DNA of 23,970 bases from a virus: positions 1-23,970 of the IMG/VR virus record IMGVR_UViG_3300009164_000356. One strand, written 5' to 3'. Position numbers and translations under genes: made by a program. Below the pieces are notes generated by a model that was not told the origin of the DNA, made no database searches, and saw only the letters and a program-made list of their open reading frames with translations. This document shows positions 1 through 4,437 of the stretch, in pieces; position 1 is the first letter of the stretch; each line of letters opens with the position of its first letter.

Positions 1-150
1 GATCTTAGAGTCGTCGTGGCATTGCTTCAGCCTGATAAACGGTCCAGCGGCTTCATCAGTCATTTCGATGATAGTGGCTTGTTCGTCGTAAATCGGTTTG
101 CCTTTTGGCTTAACGATTAGGGAAAGTGTGCAAATTTCGTATTGAGTCAT
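1..150 (-). CDS. Unknown small protein, cut by window edge
   Basis: The frame opens at ATG 150 (MTQYEICTLSLIVKPKGK) and stays open for 50 codons to base 1, so the C-terminus lies outside the window. The ATG overlaps the stop of the next gene upstream as ATGA (147-150), the same tight junction used through the lysis cassette, which supports a real coupled start. The visible part is polar, with alternating hydrophobic residues near the N-terminus and no recognisable motif or membrane segment. It belongs to the group of tiny genes left of the terminator at about 1030. Function unknown. Confidence 0.55.
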   Translation of the reverse strand, partial: MTQYEICTLSLIVKPKGKPIYDEQATIIEMTDEAAGPFIRLKQCHDDSKI

Positions 151-335
151 GGCGTTTCAATGGTTGGCCCTGTAAGTTTGACCTCGCCAGCTTTGAGACT
201 GTCGAGAGCGTGGTCGAGCAAGAGCGTTGCCACCGCGTAAACCGGCAATTGACGCTTAAGTGCTTCTCGGCGCACCCGTTCGTGAGTCTTTTCGGCCACC
301 TGGATCATGGCGCGTGTGGGTAGTTTGGCTGACAT
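147..335 (-). CDS. Small ribbon-helix-helix-like protein
   Basis: A 62-residue protein. Residues 9-50 read as a short strand (RAMIQVAEKT), a basic helix (HERVRREALKRQ), a turn, and a hydrophobic helix (YAVATLLLDHALDSL). This is the strand-helix-helix pattern of Arc/CopG-type DNA-binding dimers, in which the N-terminal strand reads the DNA. Start ATG 335 overlaps the upstream stop as TAATG, and its stop overlaps the next gene as ATGA. It is likely a small transcriptional regulator of the phage, inferred from pattern and size only. The fold is short and degenerate, so a non-DNA-binding small helical protein is possible. Confidence 0.5.
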   Translation of the reverse strand: MSAKLPTRAMIQVAEKTHERVRREALKRQLPVYAVATLLLDHALDSLKAGEVKLTGPTIETP

Positions 336-478
336 TATCGTGTTGTGATGGCGAGCAAAATCAGGATGGCACCTGTGACGGCTCCGATTGCAGCAGCTGC
401 GTAATTCCAGCGCACTGATGGACGACGGCGATTGAGACCTATAGATTGCCCTGAGCGAGCGCGTGTGATGATTTGCAT
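335..478 (-). CDS. Small single-pass membrane protein
   Basis: 47 residues from ATG 478 (MQIITRARSGQSIGLNRRR). The N-terminal half is basic, and residues about 26-45 form one hydrophobic segment (YAAAAIGAVTGAILILLAI). By the positive-inside rule the N-terminus would be cytoplasmic. I chose ATG 478 because it follows the preceding stop as TAA-T-ATG. An in-frame ATG at 586 would overlap the whole upstream small gene and gives an unnatural Pro/Arg-rich leader. Role unknown. It could be a minor membrane factor or a superinfection-exclusion-type peptide, but nothing in the sequence says which. Confidence 0.5.
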   Translation of the reverse strand: MQIITRARSGQSIGLNRRRPSVRWNYAAAAIGAVTGAILILLAITTR

Positions 479-479
479 A

Positions 480-632
480 TTAGTAGTCGAGTTTGGGTGA
501 ACGGCGCACCTTGATGCCCTCAGAGGCAGCGTAACGAAGAGCGGATGCGGTCGAGGAAAAGCCGGTGCGAACGTCCGAGAACGCAAGCATCAGATTCCAG
601 CCTGATGGTGATCGGTAGAGGAGTGCAGTCAT
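480..632 (-). CDS. Unknown 50-residue protein
   Basis: A short frame from ATG 632 to TAA 480-482. It begins MTALLYRSPSGWNLMLAFSD and ends with a basic tail (IKVRRSPKLDY). It fills exactly the gap between the 74-residue gene (stop at 650) and the membrane protein gene (ATG 478, one base beyond this stop). That packing is the main reason to call it. It has no membrane segment. The aromatic and amphipathic N-terminus suggests a small folded domain. I recognise no family. Confidence 0.45.
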   Translation of the reverse strand: MTALLYRSPSGWNLMLAFSDVRTGFSSTASALRYAASEGIKVRRSPKLDY

Positions 633-649
633 GGTGTTGGTTTTTGCAA

Positions 650-874
650 TTAGCGAGCCAGGATGGCGACGGTGTCACCAAATCCAAAGCCTCGGCGGAT
701 CACACATCCTGCATTTTTAATCGTAAGGCAGTCTTCACGGATTCCGAAAATGATCTCACCTTCCTTGACCTCGGCAAGCATGTCGCCTCCGTTGGTTTCG
801 TAGGCGTCGAGCTTAAGAAGCTCGTCGGCGGTGTAGCGGTTGCCTTGGATCGTGATGGTCTTTTGCGTTGTCAT
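650..874 (-). CDS. Unknown small protein, first of leftward small-gene group
   Basis: 74 residues beginning MTTQKTITIQGNRYTADELL. The start has a strand-turn-helix look: 'ITIQGNRYTADELLKL' resembles small adaptor domains where a short strand precedes a helix. A Gly-rich end follows (RRGFGFGDTVAILAR). It is the first gene after the terminator at 1028-1060, with an upstream non-coding stretch of about 150 bases that holds an operator-like palindrome, so it probably opens a separate transcription unit. There is no strong Shine-Dalgarno sequence before ATG 874. Function unknown. Confidence 0.55.
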   Translation of the reverse strand: MTTQKTITIQGNRYTADELLKLDAYETNGGDMLAEVKEGEIIFGIREDCLTIKNAGCVIRRGFGFGDTVAILAR

Positions 875-925
875 GGTGGTTGTCGGTTGGCGTTGCGTCT
901 TGCAACTGGAGACACCCTATCCGAC

Positions 926-956
926 GTTTACAGGTTGTAAACTGAAAATTTACAGG
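926..956. promoter_or_regulatory. Operator-like palindrome with extra half-site
   Basis: GTTTACA-GGT-TGTAAAC (926-942) is a perfect 7-bp inverted repeat with a 3-bp spacer. A second TTTACAGG (949-956) repeats the left arm (927-934) 22 bases on, about two helical turns. It lies in the non-coding stretch 875-1027 between the terminator and the 74-residue gene, where a leftward promoter is expected. I see no convincing -35/-10 pair. The use as a repressor site is inference from symmetry and position. Confidence 0.4.
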
Positions 957-1027
957 CACGGTAGAAAAAGCCCGCAATTCCTTGTGGCAGTAGGGAAAAC
1001 TTTTTTTGGCGAAGGTGAATTTTGCCC

Positions 1028-1060
1028 AGAAAAAGCCGCCTCGGTTGCCCGAGACGGCTT
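1028..1060 (-). terminator. Rho-independent terminator, minus strand
   Basis: Arms 1033-1044 and 1049-1060 form a 12-bp stem around the 4-base loop 1045-1048. The one non-Watson-Crick position is a G-U pair only when read as minus-strand RNA. Five T residues follow on the minus strand (1034-1030). It begins 28 bases beyond the stop of the phosphoesterase gene and closes the long late transcription unit. Confidence 0.85.
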
Positions 1061-1087
1061 GGCGACCGCAAAAATGTGCCGCTGAAA

Positions 1088-2089
1088 TCAACCCTTGATC
1101 CGACCGTGAAGCGATCCGACTAGGGATTTTCCTTCCCAGATCGGAATATTAAGGTGCAGGAATTGCTCGGATTTGGCCACGAATTGCACGGCATAGCCGT
1201 GGCTCCAGTTCGTGGGGTTTGAATGCCGCCAGAGAGGTGCGCGTTGGCAAAGGCAACCGGGATTCCAGGCCTTGATCAGGCCGACGCCCGGCAGGACCAT
1301 GGTGGCCGAATCCTCCTGGTGAGTGTGTGCGAACACGACGTTGCCAGCCGTTTTTCCAGCAGCGGAAGCGGCAGCGTTTTTGCCTCCGCCTAGCTCATGC
1401 ACGAAAAAGATTTTCCCAAGTTTAATCCAGCCTGGCGGCAGACCCTGAATGTGATGCTCACCGCGCCCGTAGTAGTGGATTCCTCGCTCCTCAAGGCGCA
1501 GCAAAACCTTCGGGGAGATCAGTTCCCGCAGGAAAGTTGAGTCCCGTGTGTGGCGCATCGTCTGGTCAACAATCCAACGCTCCACCCGATCTTCGTGGTT
1601 TCCTTCAATGTAGTGGATCACCGCTCTCGGTGCGGCCTTTTGCACCTCGTCGAGAAACCAGTTTCCGGCAGCAATGTCCTCCTGCCAGCTATATTCAGTC
1701 TGCGAAACGTAACCGAGGACATGGTGAGCGGCCAAGAATCCACCACACTCAATGATGTCGCCGTTGAGGACGATCTCGTCTGGATTCCAATCGCGCAGGT
1801 CGCCAAGGAACGCCTCGACGGCCTCGCGGTCCATCATCTGACCATGCACGTCGTTGGCAATGATGCGGACAAAATCATCCTTTGCGGGTTTCGGTTTCGT
1901 CCTCGATGCGTTGCCAGCGTATCGCGCCTTTTGCAAGTCGCCGTATTCAACCAGCAACTCGTCGCGGTCTTTCGTGACTGCGATCAGCTCCTGCTTGAGC
2001 TTCGACAGCGCAGCGCGAGCCTTGGTCACTTCCGAGATGGCGTCGTTGTCCGAGACGCGCATGGCGGATAGGTCAATTCCTTCAGACAT
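1088..2089 (-). CDS. Calcineurin-like metallophosphoesterase
   Basis: 333 residues. The N-terminal 15-57 is a charged coiled coil. From residue 74 the two-metal phosphoesterase motifs occur in order: NDVHG (D80, H82), LNGDIIE (G110-D111), EGNHEDR (G163-N164-H165-E166), FFVHE (H231) and FAHTHQ (H255, H257). All metal-binding residues of the family are present, so an active hydrolase of phosphate esters, possibly nucleic acid ends or nucleotides, is likely. The substrate cannot be read from the sequence. The start ATG 2089 overlaps the upstream DNA-binding gene by 8 bases. It is the last gene before the terminator. Phages often carry such enzymes, but placement after lysis genes is less usual. 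Confidence 0.85.
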   Translation of the reverse strand: MSEGIDLSAMRVSDNDAISEVTKARAALSKLKQELIAVTKDRDELLVEYGDLQKARYAGNASRTKPKPAKDDFVRIIANDVHGQMMDREAVEAFLGDLRDWNPDEIVLNGDIIECGGFLAAHHVLGYVSQTEYSWQEDIAAGNWFLDEVQKAAPRAVIHYIEGNHEDRVERWIVDQTMRHTRDSTFLRELISPKVLLRLEERGIHYYGRGEHHIQGLPPGWIKLGKIFFVHELGGGKNAAASAAGKTAGNVVFAHTHQEDSATMVLPGVGLIKAWNPGCLCQRAPLWRHSNPTNWSHGYAVQFVAKSEQFLHLNIPIWEGKSLVGSLHGRIKG

Positions 2090-2480
2090 ATTGCTTGGCA
2101 GTTTCTGGATTCATGACGACCGGCACCCACTCGTCAGGTTCGACCTCTACATATTTAAGGCAAGAAAGGTCTTTTGCGTGACGGCGGATTGTCTCCTCTC
2201 CCATGCCCCACTCTTGCGAAAGTTTTCTGACATCGAAACCCCGACCGAGCGGAAGACGCTTGATGTATTTCGCAGCAGATTCCGCAGGACGCCGTGGAAG
2301 CACTCTCAGCTTGCTCAGAAGCAATCCCTGATCCTGCTGTGGTGCCGTTGGGATATGTCCCATTTCAGCGCGAACTTTGGCGACCTCTTCGGCTGGGACC
2401 GCGAGATTATTGGCGATCCGGTAATTTGGCAAAGACGGATTCCGATTGATCGAGTTTTGAATGCGTTGAGTATTGTCCAT
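2082..2480 (-). CDS. Putative helix-turn-helix DNA-binding protein
   Basis: 132 residues. The first region (12-42, NPSLPNYRIANNLAVPAEEV) has the spacing of a small helix-turn-helix. A second (about 81-105, FDVRKLSQEWGMGEETIRRH) is a clearer one with the Gly turn, followed by a short segment that could be a wing (YVEVEPDEWVPVV). Two DNA-binding elements suggest a regulator or a replication/packaging accessory. I chose ATG 2480, which follows the metalloprotease stop (2482-2484) by one base. The longer frame to 2600 would overlap most of that gene's end. Partners and target are unknown. Confidence 0.6.
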   Translation of the reverse strand: MDNTQRIQNSINRNPSLPNYRIANNLAVPAEEVAKVRAEMGHIPTAPQQDQGLLLSKLRVLPRRPAESAAKYIKRLPLGRGFDVRKLSQEWGMGEETIRRHAKDLSCLKYVEVEPDEWVPVVMNPETAKQYV

Positions 2481-2481
2481 G

Positions 2482-2760
2482 TCATTCTTTGGTTTGGAGT
2501 AATTCCAATGCTGGGAACAAGAGATTGTCAAGGCAGCGGACCACCGCTTCCTCCTCAAATCGTTTGAGATGTGACAGGCCGGCGACGGCAAAGCAAGCAT
2601 GAATCATTTCATGGCGAAGCGTTTCGAGCGGATTAATCTTGGCAGACGGCCCGAGTCGAATGATCCACTCGTCAGGGCTAAAGGTTCCGTATTCAGCGAG
2701 GTCCAGATCCTCGATGACCTCGATGCGCTTGCCGCCGATTGTGACGTGATCAGGTATCAT
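2482..2760 (-). CDS. Small HExxH-type metalloprotease-like protein
   Basis: 92 residues from ATG 2760. The centre holds RHEMIHACF (H50, E51, H54), the HExxH zinc site of gluzincin and SprT/ImmA-like peptidases. The helix that follows carries acidic residues (RFEEEAV, about 68-73), one of which could be the third zinc ligand. The protein is much shorter than typical proteases and has almost no substrate-binding domain, so it is a minimal metalloprotease fold or a derived zinc protein. The in-frame upstream ATG at 2874 is rejected because it would bury the neighbouring small gene. The start overlaps the preceding stop by 11 bases. It has no signal peptide and so is cytoplasmic. Substrate unknown. 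Confidence 0.7.
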   Translation of the reverse strand: MIPDHVTIGGKRIEVIEDLDLAEYGTFSPDEWIIRLGPSAKINPLETLRHEMIHACFAVAGLSHLKRFEEEAVVRCLDNLLFPALELLQTKE

Positions 2761-2938
2761 TGGGCGTAATTTCCGCGCACATCGCGCCTTCCAGAAGATC
2801 GCTGAGGTCGATGGCGAAGTCAGCCGCTGAGTGTTGTTGAGACTTGGCGAGTTTTCCGGTCTTGATGATGTCACTGAGCCATTCGCGAAGAGAGTGAAGC
2901 ATTTCCATTTCTTCGCGTGAGATCATATAGACTTTCAT
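2750..2938 (-). CDS. Unknown small helical protein
   Basis: 62 residues starting MKVYMISREEMEMLHSLREW at ATG 2938, which overlaps the stop of the holin-like gene as ATGA (2935-2938). It is mainly amphipathic helix, with a central polar stretch (KLAKSQQHSAADFAIDL) and no membrane segment. I choose this start over ATG 3022 because the longer frame would read antisense-like sequence across the membrane gene. It lies between the lysis cassette and the metalloprotease. Function unknown. Confidence 0.6.
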   Translation of the reverse strand: MKVYMISREEMEMLHSLREWLSDIIKTGKLAKSQQHSAADFAIDLSDLLEGAMCAEITPNDT

Positions 2939-3126
2939 TTTGGCTTTTTCTTGAGAAGACTCCAGATGGTTAAAAGTCCAACTGTGATACCGACGACCAG
3001 CGAAAAGATCCGCATTCCCCATTCGATCTGCTCCTGCATGCTAGTCAGCACGGCAAGCGCATTTACGGTCATTCCACAAATTCCCATTACGAGCTTCGAC
3101 CCGACTGTGAGGTGATCTTCATTCAT
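2935..3126 (-). CDS. Holin-like two-helix membrane protein
   Basis: 63 residues with two hydrophobic segments, about 11-30 (KLVMGICGMTVNALAVLTSM) and 37-57 (MRIFSLVVGITVGLLTIWSL), a short polar loop (QEQIEWG), and a basic tail (KKKPK). Size, two helices and a lysine-rich C-terminus fit class II holins, which form the membrane lesions that release or activate endolysin. It directly follows the lysin gene with an ATGA overlap (3123-3126). A second holin-like gene lies at 3876-4049, so one may be an antiholin. Assignment is by topology and position. Confidence 0.6.
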   Translation of the reverse strand: MNEDHLTVGSKLVMGICGMTVNALAVLTSMQEQIEWGMRIFSLVVGITVGLLTIWSLLKKKPK

Positions 3127-3602
3127 GCCGGTTGCAGCTTATAGGTGGTTCCGTTGATGGTTGCCGGGATGCTTGGCCAGATCTCGTAGGTGACCTCGTG
3201 CGCGTCGGTTCCTCCGTGATTCGGATTCGGATCCAGTCCGATGGCTTGAGCTGCGGCTGGCGATAGCTCCCCAATCTTCCGGCGTGGTCCAATGTCAGCC
3301 ACTACGCAATCAACTGAGCGGCCTCGATAACTGGCACGAGCTTTGCAGCCCATGACGATGCCTCTGGTGCGCTGGATGATGAGCGGAGGGACCACAATAA
3401 ACGGAACCACTTCTGCGTCGATGGAGCGGCCATTGAAACGCAATGTTGTGTCCGGTTGCCAGCATGGATCGTGATGTGGATTGCTTCCTCCATCGCAATC
3501 AATCGCGGCCTTGGCTGTCCACCAGGCGCGCTCTTGCCCGGTCGCTGATTGCTCAAGCCGGATGTCACATCCTTCGATTTTTCCGATGCTGGTTGAGTTC
3601 AT
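3123..3602 (-). CDS. GH75 chitosanase-like endolysin
   Basis: 159 residues. The pattern AIDCDGGSNPHHDP (33-46), a WQPDT turn, IDAEVVPFIVVP (61-72), then VVADIGPRRKIGELS (100-114) and a closing EVTYEIWP matches glycoside hydrolase family 75 (chitosanase-type). Asp103 and Glu112 are nine residues apart in the motif that carries the catalytic pair in that family, as I remember it for the Fusarium enzyme. There is no signal peptide, so export would rely on the neighbouring holins. In a phage lysis cassette the likely job is cleavage of the cell-wall glycan rather than chitosan. Its start overlaps the 27-residue gene and its stop overlaps the holin-like gene, both as ATGA. Confidence 0.7.
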   Translation of the reverse strand: MNSTSIGKIEGCDIRLEQSATGQERAWWTAKAAIDCDGGSNPHHDPCWQPDTTLRFNGRSIDAEVVPFIVVPPLIIQRTRGIVMGCKARASYRGRSVDCVVADIGPRRKIGELSPAAAQAIGLDPNPNHGGTDAHEVTYEIWPSIPATINGTTYKLQPA

Positions 3603-3682
3603 GGCGTGTTATCCGGTGGGGTGTAAACCAACACATCCCAAAGGACGTAGATGATTATCAGCACCCATTGGACGAGGATCAT
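3599..3682 (-). CDS. 27-residue single-pass membrane peptide
   Basis: ATG 3682 opens a 27-codon frame (MILVQWVLIIIYVLWDVLVY, then TPPDNTP) ending TGA 3599-3601. Its ATG overlaps the lipoprotein stop as ATGA (3679-3682) and its stop overlaps the lysin start as ATGA (3599-3602), so the frame exactly bridges two coupled genes. Nearly the whole peptide is one transmembrane helix with a short Pro-rich polar tail. It resembles tiny phage membrane peptides that modulate holins or inhibit envelope enzymes, but no family is recognised. It is too short for most gene callers. Confidence 0.6.
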   Translation of the reverse strand: MILVQWVLIIIYVLWDVLVYTPPDNTP

Positions 3683-3879
3683 TTCTCGGAGTGAATGGTG
3701 GCGTAAGTGCGGACCGCTAGGCCAGCTAGTGGCACGGCAGAAGGGTCAATTCCGCCTTTGATTTCGGTCTTCCGAACGGTGCCGTCTAGCAGCGTCTCGG
3801 TGATCGTAGTCGATGGGGCGCAGGATGAAAGCGACCAGACGAGCGTGAATGCTGCGGCGAGGTAAACGAGAGTTCTCAT
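3679..3879 (-). CDS. Small lipoprotein of the lysis cassette
   Basis: 66 residues from ATG 3879: basic start (MRT), hydrophobic core (LVYLAAAFTLVWS), and lipobox L17-S18-S19-C20, so Cys20 would be lipid-modified after signal peptidase II cleavage. The 46-residue mature part is polar (APSTTITETLLDGTVRKTEI) and ends with IHSEK. Small lipoproteins beside holin and lysin genes are often outer-membrane spanin subunits (Rz1-like). Here there is no Pro-rich linker and no obvious inner-membrane partner, so that role is only possible. ATG 3948 is rejected because it would overlap the upstream gene. Both junctions are ATGA overlaps. A lipoprotein suggests a host with an outer membrane. Confidence 0.7.
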   Translation of the reverse strand: MRTLVYLAAAFTLVWSLSSCAPSTTITETLLDGTVRKTEIKGGIDPSAVPLAGLAVRTYATIHSEK

Positions 3880-4049
3880 GGTTTTCCAGTGGCGTTGTAG
3901 TCCTTTGAAACGTAGCCCATGATGGCGATGGCAACCGGAACTACCCATGTCTTCCAGTCTTCAAGTTTGGCTCCGTTTTGGAGGATATTTGTAAGTGCCA
4001 CAAGTGCGGCCGTAATTACACCGGCAATGGTTGTTTTAAGGTTCTTCAT
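3876..4049 (-). CDS. Holin-like small membrane protein
   Basis: 57 residues (MKNLKTTIAGVITAALVALT...). Two hydrophobic segments, about 7-24 and 35-48 (WVVPVAIAIMGYVS), are joined by a short polar loop (NGAKLEDWKT), and it ends SKDYNATGKP. The ending resembles small phage holin-like proteins that finish 'AKDxNVTG' just after the second helix. ATG 4049 overlaps the previous stop as ATGA (4046-4049) and the stop overlaps the lipoprotein start as ATGA (3876-3879). It is the first gene of the lysis cassette and the likelier holin of the two candidates. It is too short for a 60-residue cutoff. Confidence 0.65.
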   Translation of the reverse strand: MKNLKTTIAGVITAALVALTNILQNGAKLEDWKTWVVPVAIAIMGYVSKDYNATGKP

Positions 4050-4429
4050 AGGGATTCCAGTTCAGCTTGTTTAGCAGCGATTTCCGCCGCGATTTCTAGT
4101 TTGCGTTTTTCGACGGAAGGTAATTCGGCAGCGGAGAGAACTTGCTCGATGGCGGAAACCGTTGCGGCGTCATCGAGATCGGCGTCCTTGATGGCATCCT
4201 TGATCGAGTCAATCAGCGCATTCTTCGCGGCGAGTTCGGCTTGGATGAGTTCGGCTTGAGTCTCCAGTTGGGTCACTTTTGCAAGTGTTCCAGAATTGAC
4301 TTTGGTGATAATGCTAGGCCAATCTTCCAGCTTGATTGGGCGCGGTTGAGAGTCGTGGGTTTCGAGAACGTGCGCCCCTTTGAAGGTGCCGTCTTCGTTG
4401 CCGCGAATGAGGATTTCGTATGGTGTCAT
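4046..4429 (-). CDS. Coiled-coil protein after the tail fibre
   Basis: 127 residues from ATG 4429 (MTPYEILIRGNEDGTFKGAH). The first 45 residues look globular: 'IRGNEDGTFKGAHVLE' is a strand-turn-strand. Residues about 50-80 and 103-127 are Ala/Glu/Lys-rich coiled coil (LETQAELIQAELAAKNALID; KLEIAAEIAAKQAELESL). It follows the fibre gene by 8 bases, the usual site of fibre-assembly chaperones or fibre-tip caps. I choose ATG 4429 over 4474 because 4429 lies just past the fibre stop. Function inferred from position only. Confidence 0.6.
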   Translation of the reverse strand: MTPYEILIRGNEDGTFKGAHVLETHDSQPRPIKLEDWPSIITKVNSGTLAKVTQLETQAELIQAELAAKNALIDSIKDAIKDADLDDAATVSAIEQVLSAAELPSVEKRKLEIAAEIAAKQAELESL

Positions 4430-4437
4430 AATGGTGA

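Noticed and set aside
545-940. Plus-strand open frame of 131 codons over the small-gene region
   Set aside because: It contradicts the tight minus-strand packing (stop-start spacing of 1 to 17 bases) of the small genes and has no family pattern.
1854-2567. Plus-strand open frame of 237 codons
   Set aside because: It covers parts of three minus-strand genes with recognisable motifs (HTH, phosphoesterase start, metalloprotease end) and shows no motif of its own.
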